Below, in pieces: positions 41,847 to 53,386 of a stretch of DNA of 64,000 nucleotides. Position 1 is the stretch's first letter; every line of letters starts with the position of its first letter. The DNA lies in the NCBI RefSeq assembly GCF_001592305.1, contig NZ_BCWR01000007.1, forward strand, positions 53,611-117,610, written 5' to 3'. Under the pieces are notes generated by a model, which saw only the letters and a list, made by a program, of their open reading frames with translations, did not search any database and was not told the origin of the DNA. The translations under genes were made by a program, and so were the position numbers. The DNA comes from Hydrogenophaga taeniospiralis CCUG 15921. Its GTDB lineage: Bacteria > Pseudomonadota > Gammaproteobacteria > Burkholderiales > Burkholderiaceae_C.

Positions 41847-42851
41847 ATGACGCTTGAATTGATGTCCACCGTTTCCCCGTTCACCGGGGAAGGCTCTCAC
41901 GTGCTGGGTGCCAGCTTGCTGGGCAGGTCCTTGCCCGCCAGCCGGCCAGACTGGCCGGTGCAGCGCCTGGAGGCGCCGCTGCTGGGCGCCGGGCCGGGCG
42001 TGCTGCACGAAACCTGGGTGACGGACGGACCCACGCTGGAGGGCCATACCGAAGGCATCCACTGGCGGCGCAGTGGCGATGTGCTCTTCGGCCAGATCGA
42101 CCTCGCCGAGCCGCTCGCCGATTCGGCGTCCCCTGCGTCCGCGCAGCCCGTCTTGCAGGTCCTCAGCGAGCAGGCCTATGCCCGCCTGTTTCGCCTGCTC
42201 GACGCGCAGGGTCTGCCGCATCTGTGGCGGGTCTGGAACTACATGGCCGACATCACCGGCCAGTCGGGCGAGCTCGAACGCTACCGGCTGTTCAACCTGG
42301 GACGCGGTTCGGCGTTTGTGCAGAGCGCCCGCGGCGTGGAGGGCCAGGTGCCGGCCGCCTGCGCCATCGGGCTGGCCGGCGGGCCCTTATCGATCGCCTT
42401 CCTGGCGGGCGCCACGCCGGTGCTGCCGGTCGAGAACCCGCGCCAGGTCAGCGCCTACCACTACCCGGCCGACTACGGGCCGCGCAGCCCCACGTTTTCG
42501 CGCGCCGCGCTGGTCTACCCGCCGGGGCAGGAACTGCTGTTCATCTCGGGCACGGCCAGCATCGTCGGCCACCGCAGCGTGCACCCCGGCGATGTGCGGG
42601 CGCAAAGCCAGGAGGCGATGGACAACATCGCCGCCGTGGTCGCCGAGGCCAACCGCCATGCACGTGGCGGCGCTTTCACCCTGCCGGCGTTGAACTACCG
42701 GGTCTACATCCGCCACGCGGCGGACCACGCCGCTGTGCAGGCCGTGCTGGCGCAACGCATCGGCGCGGCGCCCCTGGTGTGCCTGCAGGCCGACATCTGC
42801 CGGCAAGAGTTGCTGATGGAAGTCGAAGCGATGGGCGCGCAGGCCGCTTGA
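41847..42851 (+). CDS. Chorismatase-like enzyme (FkbO/Hyg5/XanB2 family)
   Basis: A 334-residue protein recognisable from RVWNYMADITGQSGELERYRLFNLGR, which parallels the R-x-W-N-Y and ERYRQFN-x-GR region of XanB2 and Hyg5, and from the C-terminal ISGTASIVGHRSVHPGDV of the YjgF-like fold. Family members cleave chorismate to hydroxybenzoates (3-HBA, 4-HBA) or to a dihydroxycyclohexadienoate; older databases call them pteridine-dependent dioxygenases. It begins 5 bases after dtd and may be cotranscribed. Which product forms here cannot be read; no aryl-polyene or polyketide genes are in the window. It might supply 4-HBA for ubiquinone. Confidence 0.78.
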   Translation: MTLELMSTVSPFTGEGSHVLGASLLGRSLPASRPDWPVQRLEAPLLGAGPGVLHETWVTDGPTLEGHTEGIHWRRSGDVLFGQIDLAEPLADSASPASAQPVLQVLSEQAYARLFRLLDAQGLPHLWRVWNYMADITGQSGELERYRLFNLGRGSAFVQSARGVEGQVPAACAIGLAGGPLSIAFLAGATPVLPVENPRQVSAYHYPADYGPRSPTFSRAALVYPPGQELLFISGTASIVGHRSVHPGDVRAQSQEAMDNIAAVVAEANRHARGGAFTLPALNYRVYIRHAADHAAVQAVLAQRIGAAPLVCLQADICRQELLMEVEAMGAQAA

Positions 42852-42874
42852 CGCGGCGGCAGCGCCCGACCGGG

Positions 42875-43336
42875 TCAGTCGCGCCGGTACGGGTCCGGCT
42901 CGCCGAGTCCGGCCAGGATGGCGGTTTCGCGCGCTTCCATCGCCTGCGCGTCTTCTTCGCCGGTTTCGTGGTCCCAGCCTTGAGCGTGCAGCGTGCCATG
43001 CACCAGCAGGTGCGCGTAGTGCTCGGCCAGCGGTTTGCCCAGATCGGCGGCTTCGCGCGCAACCACGGGCGCGCACAGCACCAAGTCGGCCATCACCACC
43101 GGTTCGGTGGCGTAGTCGAAGGTCAGCACGTTGGTGGCGTAGTCCTTGTGCCGGTAGTCGCGGTTGAGCGCCTGGCCTTCTTCGGCGTCGACGACGCGCA
43201 CCGTGATCTCGGCGTCGGCGTCGAGCGCGTGGCGGATCCAGCGCACCACCTTGTGGCGGGGCAGCGCGGCGCGGTGGGGGGCGGCGTCTTCCAGCGCGCC
43301 GAATTGCAGGGAGAGGCTCAGGGAGGGCAGGGCCAT
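42875..43336 (-). CDS. ybeY: Endoribonuclease YbeY, rRNA maturation factor
   Basis: A 153-residue zinc metalloprotein with the signature [15 protein letters not shown] (H-x3-H-x5-H). Earlier [14 protein letters not shown] matches the NxxYRxxDxPTDVLSF-type motif, with ATN in place of PTD. YbeY acts in 16S rRNA 3' end processing and ribosome quality control. It follows phoH by 13 bases, the widespread ybeZ-ybeY pair. Confidence 0.95.
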   Translation of the reverse strand: MALPSLSLSLQFGALEDAAPHRAALPRHKVVRWIRHALDADAEITVRVVDAEEGQALNRDYRHKDYATNVLTFDYATEPVVMADLVLCAPVVAREAADLGKPLAEHYAHLLVHGTLHAQGWDHETGEEDAQAMEARETAILAGLGEPDPYRRD

Positions 43337-43349
43337 GGTGGGGATGTGT

Positions 43350-44327
43350 TCAGGCGGCCGTGCGGCGCGCGCGTTTGGCGGGGGCCACGTCGGTGCTGGG
43401 GTGGCGCGCCTCGTAGGCGTCCACGATGCGCGCCACCAGCGGGTGGCGCACCACGTCGGCGCTGCTCAGGCGCGTGATGGCGATGCCCTGCACGCGCTTG
43501 AGCACCCGCTCGGCGTCGATCAGGCCGCTGAGTTCGGTGCGCGGCAGGTCGATCTGGCTCACGTCGCCCGTGACCACGGCCTTGCTGCCGAAACCGATGC
43601 GGGTGAGGAACATCTTCATCTGCTCCACCGTGGTGTTCTGCGCCTCGTCCAGGATCACGAAGGCGTGGTTGAGCGTGCGCCCGCGCATGAAGGCCAGCGG
43701 CGCGATCTCGATCTGCTGGCGCTCGAAGGCTTTCTGCACCTTGTCGAAGCCCATCAGGTCGTGCAGCGCGTCGTACAGCGGGCGCAGGTACGGGTCCACC
43801 TTCTGGCCCAGATCGCCGGGCAGGAAGCCGAGCTTTTCGCCGGCCTCCACCGCCGGGCGCGTGAGCACGATGCGCTGCACCGCGCTGCGCTCCAGCGCGT
43901 CCACCGCGCAGGCCACGGCCAGGTAGGTCTTGCCGGTGCCGGCCGGGCCGATGCCGAAGGTGATGTCGTGCGTGGCCATGTTTTCCAGGTAACGCGCCTG
44001 GGCCGGCGTGCGCCCGCGCACCTCGCCGCGACGCGTCTGCATCGCCAGGGCGTCGTCGCCGGTGGCGGGCAGGGCGGTGTCGCCGCTGAGCATGAGCTGC
44101 ACCGTTTCGGCCGGAATCGGCTTCTTCGCCATTTCGTACAGCGCCTGCAGCGTTTCCATCGCCTGGGTGGCTTTGGCCTTGGGGCCTTCGACGCGGAACT
44201 GCTCGAAACGGTGTGCCACCTTGACCTGCAGCGCCGCCTCGATGCTGCGGATGTGGCTGTCCATCGGTCCGCACAAATGGCCCATGCGCAGGTTGTCGGG
44301 CGGAGAGAAGGTGTGTCTGAGAATCAA
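43350..44327 (-). CDS. ybeZ: PhoH-family ATPase (YbeZ)
   Basis: A 325-residue PhoH-like protein: small N-terminal KH-like domain (about 1-100) and a P-loop domain with [21 protein letters not shown] and [11 protein letters not shown]. It partners with YbeY in RNA metabolism. The start is taken as TTG at 44327 because family members begin MILRHTF-P-DN; the first in-frame ATG is 42 bases further in and would delete that conserved segment. The frame stays open upstream through a repeat toward ruvA, but an upstream start is unlikely. Confidence 0.9.
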   Translation of the reverse strand: MILRHTFSPPDNLRMGHLCGPMDSHIRSIEAALQVKVAHRFEQFRVEGPKAKATQAMETLQALYEMAKKPIPAETVQLMLSGDTALPATGDDALAMQTRRGEVRGRTPAQARYLENMATHDITFGIGPAGTGKTYLAVACAVDALERSAVQRIVLTRPAVEAGEKLGFLPGDLGQKVDPYLRPLYDALHDLMGFDKVQKAFERQQIEIAPLAFMRGRTLNHAFVILDEAQNTTVEQMKMFLTRIGFGSKAVVTGDVSQIDLPRTELSGLIDAERVLKRVQGIAITRLSSADVVRHPLVARIVDAYEARHPSTDVAPAKRARRTAA

Positions 44328-44346
44328 ACCGATAATCCGGTGAAGT

Positions 44347-44420
44347 TGATGGCCCCCGAACCTGGCCGAGCCAGGCCCCCAGAGGGGGTGCAGTCGTTCC
44401 CGGGGCGGCCCGGCGAACGA
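44347..44420. repeat. GC-rich dispersed repeat (copy E) between phoH and ruvA
   Basis: It reads GGCCCCCGAACCTGGCCGAG, CCAGGCCCCCAGAGGGGGTG, TTCCCGGGGCGGCC. The CCCCCAGAGGGGG centre resembles the other copies, while the flanks differ. It occupies most of the divergent phoH-ruvA region and leaves about 20 bases for ruvA signals. Confidence 0.5.
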
Positions 44421-44440
44421 CTTACAAAGGAAAGTTCCCA

Positions 44441-45019
44441 ATGATAGGCAAGTTGACCGGCACCCTGCTGGAAAAGAATCCGCCGCAGATCCTGATCGAC
44501 TGCCACGGTGTGGGCTACGAGGTGGACGTGCCCATGAGCACTTTCTACAACCTGCCGGGCGCGGGCGAGAAGGTGTCGCTGCTGACGCACTTCGTGGTGC
44601 GCGAGGACGCGCAGATCCTCTACGGCTTTGGCAGCGCGCCCGAACGCGAGGCCTTTCGCCAGCTCATCAAGATCAGCGGCGTGGGGCCGCGAACGGCGCT
44701 GTCGGTGTTGTCAGGCATGAGCGTGGCCGATCTGTCCCAGGCCATCAGCGCGCAGGACAGCGGGCGCATCGTCAAGGTACCCGGCATCGGCAAGAAAACC
44801 GCCGAGCGCCTGCTGCTCGAACTCAAGGGCAAGCTCGGCGCCGACCTGAACCTGGCCAGCGGTGGCCCGGTGCAAAGCGATGTGCAGAGCGACATCCAGC
44901 AGGCCCTGATGGCGCTGGGTTACAGCGAAAAAGACGCCGCCGCCGCCCTCAAGGCCCTGCCGGCCGATGTGGGGGTGAGCGAGGGCATCAAACTGGCGCT
45001 GAAGGCGCTGGCGAAGTGA
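44441..45019 (+). CDS. ruvA: Holliday junction branch migration protein RuvA
   Basis: A 192-residue RuvA: OB-fold domain I ([28 protein letters not shown] split over its strands), helix-hairpin-helix domain II ([19 protein letters not shown] and [16 protein letters not shown]), and C-terminal domain III ([16 protein letters not shown]) that contacts RuvB. Length is close to the usual 200. AAAGGAAA precedes the ATG. ruvB follows after 7 bases. Confidence 0.97.
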   Translation: MIGKLTGTLLEKNPPQILIDCHGVGYEVDVPMSTFYNLPGAGEKVSLLTHFVVREDAQILYGFGSAPEREAFRQLIKISGVGPRTALSVLSGMSVADLSQAISAQDSGRIVKVPGIGKKTAERLLLELKGKLGADLNLASGGPVQSDVQSDIQQALMALGYSEKDAAAALKALPADVGVSEGIKLALKALAK

Positions 45020-45026
45020 ACACCCC

Positions 45027-46068
<1,042 letters not shown>

Positions 46069-46079
<11 letters not shown>

Positions 46080-47802
46080 GCCCCGGGGCGCTGCCGCGCA
46101 GCACGCCCATCACCATCAGGCACTGCGCCGCGTAGTAGCTGCCCAGCACCCAGAAGGCCGACATCGGCAGCGGGTTCACGAAACGGTTGAGGGCCAGCAG
46201 GGCGTCGCTCGCCATGAAACACGCGGCGCCCACCGCCACCATCAGCGACGGGAAGTCGCGTTGCACGCTGGCGCGGCCCATGGCCTGCGCGGCCATGAAG
46301 CCGATGGCCAGCACATAGGCCGCCACGGGCCCGCGCAACCCGATGGGCAGGCCACCGAACCACAACACGACATACATGCCCAGCCCCACCGTGGCCACCG
46401 CGCCCAGCGCCCGGCGGTTCGCCAGCCACGGCACGCCCTGGCGGAACAGCACGGTGTAGGCGATGTGGGCGAGCAGGAAGGCCGCCAGCCCGGGAATGAA
46501 CAGGCCGTCGAGCATCAGGAACACGTCGCCCGCCAGCGAAGCGGCGAGCGCGGCCAGCAGCCAGGGGGCGCCCCGCAGGCCAGTGGGGGCGGCGCGCATG
46601 GCCCGCAGCACCAGGCCCAGCGCGACCAGCATGCTCAGGGGCTTGAAGACCTGGTGCGCCGTGGTCCAGCCGAGGGTGGCGCTGGCCATGGACAAGGCGG
46701 CGCATTCGATCAGCAGCACCTCGCCCAGGGTGATGCGCCCCTGCAGCAGCGCGCCCAGGGCCCACAGCCCGGCCAGCAGCGCGGTGAAACCGGCGATGTT
46801 GTGCGCCAGCGGGGCGGCATCGGCCTGCCAGAGAAACACCGCCACGCCGGCCAGCAAGGCCACGAACTGCAGGGCTGCGAAGACCGCCACGGGGCGGGCA
46901 ATGTTGGGGGCGTAGGGGGTCACGGTGCGGATGTCAAACGCCGGCCTGGGGTGCGTCGCCGCCACGTCGGCCGGTCGCCAGCCCGGTGGCTTGAACCAGA
47001 GGCGCAGCTTGTCGGCCCAGTGGCGCGTGCGCCAGGCGTCCTGGCCCAGCGCCCAGTAGACCTCGGCGTTGGCCCAGAGCGGGTCCCAGCTGTTGAGCGG
47101 GCTGCGCGTGCCGTAGACGCAGGGCTCGCGCGGGTCCTCCGCGGCGAAGCTGCCGAAGAGCCGGTCCCACAGGATCAGGATGCCGCCGTAGTTCTTGTCC
47201 AGGTAGCGCTCGTTCACGGCGTGGTGCACGCGGTGGTTGGAGGGCGAGGCGAACACGCGGTCGAACCAGCCCAGGCGCCCCACGTGTTCGGTGTGAATCC
47301 AGAACTGGTAGAGCAGGTCGATCAGCCCCACCACCACGAACACCAGCGGCGGCACGCCGGCCAGCGCCATCGGCAGGTAGAACACCCAGCCGAGCAGCGG
47401 GTAGCTGCTGGGCTGTCGGAGGGCGGTGGAGAGGTTGTAGTCCTGACTCTGGTGGTGCACCACGTGCGCGGCCCAGAACACCGCCACGGTGTGGCCCAGG
47501 CGGTGGTTCCAGTAGTAGAGGAAGTCGTAGAACAGCAGGGCCAGCAGCCAGCCGGGCAGCGTGGTCCAGAAGCCGGTGTCGGGCACCAGGGCCAGGCTGC
47601 TGTACACGGCGGTGTAGATGCCGACCCGGAGCAGCGGCGTGAACACCGCGCTCACCTGGCTCAGCATGCCCAGCGAGACGCTGTTGATGGCGTCGTCCAG
47701 CCGGTAGGTGTTGCGGCCGCAGCGCAGGCCAACCAGGTATTCGATGGCGATGAGCAGCAGGAAAACCGGCGTGGCCAGCACGATGATCTGGCTGGGACTC
47801 AT
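46069..47802 (-). CDS. Fusion of an alkylglycerol-monooxygenase-like (sterol desaturase superfamily) domain and a TMEM86/YhhN lysoplasmalogenase-like domain
   Basis: A 577-residue polytopic membrane protein with two domains. Residues 1-285 are a fatty-acid-hydroxylase/sterol-desaturase domain with metal histidines H100/H104, H113/H116/H117, H170 and H190/H193/H194. Segments [28 protein letters not shown] and [18 protein letters not shown] closely match animal AGMO (TMEM195), the tetrahydrobiopterin-dependent ether-lipid oxygenase. Residues about 300-577 are a YhhN/TMEM86 domain with about eight helices and its marks GDVFLML (Asp426), FLLAHIAY (His446) and SDALLAL (Asp533). Both families act on ether lipids, so the fusion suggests ether-lipid turnover. 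The ATG at 47802 starts the first helix directly. The 3' end overlaps ruvB. Confidence 0.85.
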
Positions 47803-47891
47803 GGGCAAAAGGCTCGTTGGCGGGGGCGGTGCATGCGGGCATTGTGGCGGGGTTCGCCACCGCGCGGCGCTGGCATCAACCCGCATGCGCC

Positions 47892-48983
47892 ATGCCAGAA
47901 TCCGGCATGCCCGTCACCCCGCCGACCGCCGCGATCGCCCCGGAGAGCGCCACCACCGCGCTGTACCGCGCCGCCATCGGGCCGGTGAACACGGCGCACT
48001 ACCTCGCGTTGTTCGCACGCTTCAACGACGCGGGGCGCGCCGGCCCGGCGTGGAACGGGGCCGCGGGTTTTCTCACGCTGAACTGGCTGGTGTTCCGCCA
48101 GCTCTGGATCGCCGCGCTGGGGTACGTGGCCTGCGCGGAAGGGCTGTCGCTGCTGGTCCTGGGCGTGGGCCGACGCCTGTTGCAATGGCCCGCCGCGGTG
48201 GAGTGGGGCGTGCTGGGCGCGCTGCTGGTGCTGAGCATCGCCATCCCGGGAGCCTATGGCAATGCCTGGCTGCACGCCGAGACCCGCCGCCGCATCACGC
48301 GCGCCGTGCGCGAGGCCCGCACCGTGCGCGAAGCCTGTGCCGCGCTGGAGCGCCAGGCCAGCACGCCGCGCCGACTGTGGGGTTTGGTGGTGATCAATGG
48401 TGTGCTGGTGGTGGCGCTGATCGGGGGCTATGTGGCCTGGTCGGTGGTGCTGGCCGGGCGGGGGGCGGCCGTGGGGTCGATCAACACGCCGCCGCCGGCG
48501 CCTCGGCCTGCGCCGCAGGTGGCAACGGCGGCTGTGCCTGCCGCTGTGTCTACGACCGAGCCCGAGATCAAGCCAGTGCCTGTGCCTGCGGCGGCCCCAG
48601 CGCCCGTGGCCGGGCCAGCGAAAGAGGCCTCGCCTGTGTCGCCATCGGCAGCCCCCGCCATGCAGCGCATGCCCCAGGCGGCCCCAGCACCACAACCCGT
48701 TCTGGCCCCTGCTTCCACCGCTGCCGCAGCCCCACCCGTCGCGCCACCCTCCGCTGGCTTTGCCATCAACGTGGGCCTGTTCGCCGACCCCGCCAACGCC
48801 GGGAAGGCCCACGCCCGGCTGATCGAGGCGGGTCTTCCCGCGTTCACGCAGACAGTGACGATGGCCAAGGGTCCGCGCGTCCGGGTGCGCGTCGGCCCGT
48901 TCGCCACGGGGCCGGAGGCCGAGGCCGCCGCCGAGCGCGTCCGTGCGCTGAGGCTGGAGGCGCAGGTCTTTCCGTTGCCGTAG
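47892..48983 (+). CDS. SPOR-domain membrane protein with DUF2628-like N-terminus
   Basis: A 363-residue protein. The N-terminal region (about 20-120) resembles DUF2628 (GPAWNGAAGFLTLNWLVFRQLW, then two helices). A third helix (about 155-177) precedes a long Pro/Ala/Val linker (about 180-290) and a C-terminal SPOR domain (about 292-363: FAINVGLFADPANAGKAHARL, VRVRVGPFATGPEAEAAAERV). SPOR domains bind denuded septal peptidoglycan, so the protein is probably a divisome-associated factor. ATG at 47907 is an alternative start. Confidence 0.75.
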   Translation: MPESGMPVTPPTAAIAPESATTALYRAAIGPVNTAHYLALFARFNDAGRAGPAWNGAAGFLTLNWLVFRQLWIAALGYVACAEGLSLLVLGVGRRLLQWPAAVEWGVLGALLVLSIAIPGAYGNAWLHAETRRRITRAVREARTVREACAALERQASTPRRLWGLVVINGVLVVALIGGYVAWSVVLAGRGAAVGSINTPPPAPRPAPQVATAAVPAAVSTTEPEIKPVPVPAAAPAPVAGPAKEASPVSPSAAPAMQRMPQAAPAPQPVLAPASTAAAAPPVAPPSAGFAINVGLFADPANAGKAHARLIEAGLPAFTQTVTMAKGPRVRVRVGPFATGPEAEAAAERVRALRLEAQVFPLP

Positions 48984-49046
48984 CGCGGCAACGCCGAGCG
49001 GCTCCTGGGGGATGGGCGCGCCGCAGGGGACTTCTTCAGTGCTTCC

Positions 49047-50237
49047 CTACCCCGCAGCGCCCCGCGCATCGACGCGCACGATGCGCTCCACCCGCCCGGC
49101 CGCCAGCCCGCCGCGCACGCCCACCAGGGCGTCGTGCAGGTTGACCGTGGGGTCGCAGTGGCCGGGGATCAGCCAGACCGTTTCGCCCAGCTCGGGCAGG
49201 GGCGTGCCACCCTCGGTCGCGCGCAGCAGGCCGTGTTCGTCACCGCCGTTGGCGTACAGCAGGCCGTCGGGGAAGGTCACCTGGGGCAGGCCGCTGTCGA
49301 TGGCGTGGCTCTTGTGGCCGGCGTCGCACACGGCGTGGTCCACGCCGCGGCTCATGACCTGGGTCTTGATGAACAGGGCGTGTTCGAAGGCCGGTGCCTC
49401 GGGGTGTGGTTCGTTGGCGGCGTAGTCGGCGTCCATGAACAGGTAGGAGCCGGTCTGCAGCTCGCCCCAGACGCCGCTGGCGGCCTCCAGCGGGAAGCTG
49501 CCGGTGCCCGCGCCGGTGACCAGCGGCACGGCGATGCCGGCCGCAGTCAGCGCGTCGCGGGTAGCGGCCACGGCCTGGGTGGCGCCCTCGATCGCCTGCT
49601 GGCGTTCGGCCAGCGTGCGCAGGTGCTGCGCCCGGCCGTGGTAGGCCTGCAGGCCCGCGAAACGCAGCGCCGGGTGGTCGCCGATCTGGCGCGCCAGCGC
49701 CACCGCCGCTCCGCCTGGTGGCAGGCCGCAGCGACCCTGGCCGACGTCGATTTCGATGAACACGTCCATGGCCTGGGGGCGTTCCACGCCCGCGTGGGCC
49801 AGCGCAGCGGCCAGCCGCGCGATGCCCAGGGCGCTGTCCACCGCGATGGCGAAGCGCGTGGGCAGCTCGCGCACCGCCTGGGCCAGCCGCGCCAGCTTGG
49901 CCGGCGCGATCACTTCGTTGCTGATGAAGATGTCACCCACGCCCCCGTGGGCCAGGGCCAGCGCTTCGTCGGTCTTCTGCACGCACACGCCCACCGCGCC
50001 GTGCGCCATCTGCAGCCGCGCCAGTTCGGCGCTCTTGTGCAGCTTGGCGTGGGGCCGCAGCCGCAGGCCACGCTCGGCGGCGAAGGCGGCCATGCGCGCC
50101 AGGTTGCGGTCCATGGCGTCGAGGTCGATCACCAGCGTCGGGGTATCGATAACGCTCACACCCTGGCCGACCCAGGCCAGCGCGCGCTGCCATCGGACGG
50201 AGGTGAAAGCGTGGCCCATGCCGGTCCCGTCAGGCAT
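49047..50237 (-). CDS. DSD1-family PLP-dependent enzyme (D-threonine aldolase / D-serine dehydratase-like)
   Basis: A 396-residue fold-type III PLP enzyme. Seen: DTPTLVIDLDAMDRNLARM, the PLP lysine in RPHAKLHKS, an EIDVGQGRCG strand, GAGTGSFPLE for the phosphate, and a C-terminal zinc-type motif PGHCDPTVNLHD. Relatives are D-threonine aldolase, 3-hydroxy-D-aspartate aldolase and D-serine dehydratase; exact activity cannot be decided. The start overlaps the upstream gene stop by 8 bases; ATG at 50219 is an alternative. Confidence 0.85.
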   Translation of the reverse strand: MPDGTGMGHAFTSVRWQRALAWVGQGVSVIDTPTLVIDLDAMDRNLARMAAFAAERGLRLRPHAKLHKSAELARLQMAHGAVGVCVQKTDEALALAHGGVGDIFISNEVIAPAKLARLAQAVRELPTRFAIAVDSALGIARLAAALAHAGVERPQAMDVFIEIDVGQGRCGLPPGGAAVALARQIGDHPALRFAGLQAYHGRAQHLRTLAERQQAIEGATQAVAATRDALTAAGIAVPLVTGAGTGSFPLEAASGVWGELQTGSYLFMDADYAANEPHPEAPAFEHALFIKTQVMSRGVDHAVCDAGHKSHAIDSGLPQVTFPDGLLYANGGDEHGLLRATEGGTPLPELGETVWLIPGHCDPTVNLHDALVGVRGGLAAGRVERIVRVDARGAAG

Positions 50238-50913
50238 GGCGCTCGTCCAGCGTGTCGCTGCCCTCGGGTGCCTGCAGGTGGGTGGTGTCGGCCCAGCCCA
50301 CCAGGCTCAGACCCTCAGGCGTCCACAGCAGCCGGTTGATGGCGGTGTTGGTCAGCTCCCAGCTGCGCGGCGCTTGCAGTTCGAGCCGGGTGGCGGCGCG
50401 GTACAGGATGTCGAGCACACCACCATGCGCCACCATCAGCACCTGTTCGCCGGGGTGGCGCGCGGCCAGTTCGACCACGGTGTGCACCACGCGCGCCTGC
50501 AGCTGCAGCAGCGACTCGCCGCCGGGGGGGGCGAAGTCGGGCACACGCTTGCGCCAGGCCAGGCTTTCCGCGGGGTGGTGGGCTTCGAGCTCGGCCCAGG
50601 TGCGGCCTTCGAAGCTGCCGAAATGGCGTTCGCGCAGGCCGGTGTGGGTGTGCACGGGTTTGTTGTGCCGGCCCGCGACGGCCAGCGCCGTTTCCCGGGC
50701 GCGGCTCAGGTCGCTGGCGTAGATGGCGTGGATCGGTTCGTCGGCCAGCGCGCGCGCCAGCCGTGCGGCCTGCCAGCGGCCCCGTGGGTTGAGTTCGATG
50801 TCGGTGTGGCCCTGGATGCGGGTGTCGCGGTTCCAGGCGGTTTCACCGTGGCGCACGGCCAGGATGCGGGTGATTTGCAAGGGGGAGTCCTGTGGGGTTG
50901 TCGGCGCAAACAT
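50230..50913 (-). CDS. Histidine phosphatase (phosphoglycerate-mutase-like, GpmB type)
   Basis: A 227-residue protein of the histidine phosphatase superfamily. Seen: ILAVRHGETAWNRDTRIQGHTD with the phospho-His, YASDLSRARETA, LRERHFGSFEGRTW and VAHGGVLDILYRA with the second catalytic His. These proteins are usually broad phosphatases despite the gpm name; cofactor-type mutases are longer. The start MFAPTTP at 50913 is chosen from spacing; the ATG-like codon further up adds nothing conserved. It overlaps the PLP-enzyme gene. Confidence 0.9.
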   Translation of the reverse strand: MFAPTTPQDSPLQITRILAVRHGETAWNRDTRIQGHTDIELNPRGRWQAARLARALADEPIHAIYASDLSRARETALAVAGRHNKPVHTHTGLRERHFGSFEGRTWAELEAHHPAESLAWRKRVPDFAPPGGESLLQLQARVVHTVVELAARHPGEQVLMVAHGGVLDILYRAATRLELQAPRSWELTNTAINRLLWTPEGLSLVGWADTTHLQAPEGSDTLDERHA

Positions 50914-51015
50914 GCACTGTAGCGGTTTGGCCGCTGGCTGCAAATGGCGAAGCCCGGCCCGAAACCGGGCGGTTTTTCACGACAGCGCGGGCGGGCTTTC
51001 GGCCAGAATCGGCCC

Positions 51016-53382
51016 ATGACGACAGACGCCCGGCCGCCGGACGGGGATTTCTCCTCCTTGTTCAACTTCCTGCCCATCGGGGCCTACCGCAGTTCGCCCG
51101 AAGGCCGGATGCTGCGTTCCAACCCGGCGCTGGTGGCGCTCAACGGTTACGCCAGCGAGGCCGAGCACCTGGCCAGCGTGAAAGACATCGCCGTTGAGTG
51201 GTACGTGGACCCGCAGCGGCGCGCCGAGTTCAAACACCGGCTGGAGCGCGACGGTTTCGTGCGGGGTTTCGTCTCCGAGATCCGGCGCCACAAGACGGGC
51301 GAGCGGATCTGGATCAACGAAAACGCCCACGTGGTGCGCGATGCGGCCGGGCGCATCCTGTTCTACGAGGGCACGGTGGAAGACATCACCGAACGCATCC
51401 AGGCCCAGCAGGCGCTGGCGCAAAGCGAAGAGCGCCTGCGGCAGATCACCGCGCAGGTGCCCGGCCTGGTGTTCGTGGTGTACGTGCGCCGCGACGGCGG
51501 GCGCGAATACCGCTACGTGAGCCCGGGCGTGCGCGACATCTATGGCTTCGGCCCCGAAGACCTGATGCGCGACCCCGAGCTGATCGCGCGCTACCGCCAC
51601 CCCGACGACGTGCCCCTGCTCCGGCAGGACCTGAAGGCGATCGGCCAGGGGCCGGTGGACCTGGGGGGCGAGTTCCGCATCGTCCTGCCCGACGGGCAGG
51701 TCAAGTGGGTGTTTCGCCGCTCCTGCACCGTGTCGTCGGACGAGCAGGGTTTCCTGCGGGTGGGCGTGTTGCTCGACGTGACCGACCGCAAACGCGCCGA
51801 GGCCGCCCTGCACTCGAACGAGGCGCTGTGGAAGCTCGCGCTGGAGAGCGCGGGCGACGGGGTCTGGGACTGGAACCTGAAGACCGGCGAGGAATTTTTG
51901 TCCCACGGCATCAAGCGCATGTTTGGCTACGAGGACGACGACCTGAGCAACCTGGCCGCCGAGCTCGACAGCCGCACCCACCCCGACGACCTGGAGCAGA
52001 TGCGGGCCGACCGGGAGGCACATTTCGAGGGCCGCGCCCCGGTGTACCGCAACGAACACCGGGTGCGTTGCAAGGTTGGCAACTGGAAGTGGGTGCTCTC
52101 GCGCGGCATGGTGATCGGGCGCGACGACGACGGGCGGCCACTGCGCATGGTGGGCACCCACACCGACATCACCGAACACAAGCAGGCCGAAGCCCACCAG
52201 CGCGCCCTGGAGACGCAGCTGCGCGAGTCGCAGAAGATGGAGGCCATCGGCACCCTGGCCGGGGGCGTGGCGCACGATTTCAACAACCTGCTCGCCGCCA
52301 TCCTGGGCAACCTGGCGCTGGCGCGCGAGGACGTGGGCGCGCACCACCCGGCGCAGGAAAGCCTGGCCGAGATCAGCCGGGCCGCCATCCGCGCGCGCCA
52401 GCTGGTGCAGCAGATCCTGACCTTCAGCCGCCGCCAGACGCAGGAGATGCAGCGTCAGCCGCTCACGCCCCTGGTCGAGGAGGCGCTGGGCCTGATGCGC
52501 TCGCTGCTGCCCGCCGGGTTCCGGCTGGTATCGCGGCTGCCGACCACCGCGCTGCCGGTGCTGGCCGACGCCACCCAGATGCAGCAGGTGCTGATGAACC
52601 TGTGCACCAACGCCTGGCAGGCGATGGAGGGCCGCTCGGGCGACATCACGGTGGCGCTGCGCGAGGTGAGTCTCGATGCGTCGCAGGCGCTGCAGCTGGG
52701 CGAACTGCCCGGCGGCGCCTACGCCTGCCTGAGCGTGGCCGACAACGGGCCGGGCATGGACGAGGAAACCCAGCGCCGCATCTTTGAACCCTTTTTCACC
52801 ACCAAGGCCCCGGGCACGGGCACCGGTCTGGGGCTGGCGGTGGTGCATGGTATCGTCAAGGCGCACCGCGGCGCCATCGCGCTGCACAGCAGCCCCGGGG
52901 CCGGCGCGCGCTTCGACGTCTACCTGCCGCTGGCCACAGGCGCGCTGCCACCCACCGCTCTGGAGGAGCCGCCGGCCGCGCCCGTGGCCGCACCGGTGAA
53001 CCCGGGCAAACACGTGATCTACATCGACGACTACGAGGCCATGGTGTTTCTCGTGGGGCGCCTGCTGCGCAAGCAGGGCTACCGGGCGAGCACCTTCGAG
53101 TCGGGCGAGGCGGCGCTGGACTGGCTGCGCGCGCACCCGCAGGACCCGGTGGACCTGGTGGTGACGGACCAGAACATGCCCGGGCTCTCCGGGGTCGAGG
53201 TGGCGCGCGAGCTGCGGCAACTGCGCCCGGGCCTGCGGGTGGCCATCGTCTCAGGCCATGTGAACGACCGCCTGATCGCCGATGCCGCCGAGGCCGGGGT
53301 GTGCGACGTGATGGGCAAGCAGGACAGCATGGACGCGCTGGGCGACGCGATCCGGGCGTTTCTGGAACGCCCTCAGCCCTGA
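51016..53382 (+). CDS. PAS-containing hybrid sensor histidine kinase/response regulator
   Basis: A 788-residue soluble kinase, with no membrane helix. Order: three PAS domains with PAC tails (about 15-135, 145-265, 275-395; tails such as [14 protein letters not shown] and [16 protein letters not shown]), HisKA with phospho-His in [17 protein letters not shown] (near 420), HATPase ([49 protein letters not shown]), and a C-terminal receiver with YIDDYEAM and VVTDQNMPG (phospho-Asp). The receiver follows a Pro/Ala linker. AHDFNNLL marks the HisKA group that often controls sigma-54 systems or phosphorelays. No output regulator is adjacent. Confidence 0.92.
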   Translation: MTTDARPPDGDFSSLFNFLPIGAYRSSPEGRMLRSNPALVALNGYASEAEHLASVKDIAVEWYVDPQRRAEFKHRLERDGFVRGFVSEIRRHKTGERIWINENAHVVRDAAGRILFYEGTVEDITERIQAQQALAQSEERLRQITAQVPGLVFVVYVRRDGGREYRYVSPGVRDIYGFGPEDLMRDPELIARYRHPDDVPLLRQDLKAIGQGPVDLGGEFRIVLPDGQVKWVFRRSCTVSSDEQGFLRVGVLLDVTDRKRAEAALHSNEALWKLALESAGDGVWDWNLKTGEEFLSHGIKRMFGYEDDDLSNLAAELDSRTHPDDLEQMRADREAHFEGRAPVYRNEHRVRCKVGNWKWVLSRGMVIGRDDDGRPLRMVGTHTDITEHKQAEAHQRALETQLRESQKMEAIGTLAGGVAHDFNNLLAAILGNLALAREDVGAHHPAQESLAEISRAAIRARQLVQQILTFSRRQTQEMQRQPLTPLVEEALGLMRSLLPAGFRLVSRLPTTALPVLADATQMQQVLMNLCTNAWQAMEGRSGDITVALREVSLDASQALQLGELPGGAYACLSVADNGPGMDEETQRRIFEPFFTTKAPGTGTGLGLAVVHGIVKAHRGAIALHSSPGAGARFDVYLPLATGALPPTALEEPPAAPVAAPVNPGKHVIYIDDYEAMVFLVGRLLRKQGYRASTFESGEAALDWLRAHPQDPVDLVVTDQNMPGLSGVEVARELRQLRPGLRVAIVSGHVNDRLIADAAEAGVCDVMGKQDSMDALGDAIRAFLERPQP

Positions 53383-53386
53383 GAGT

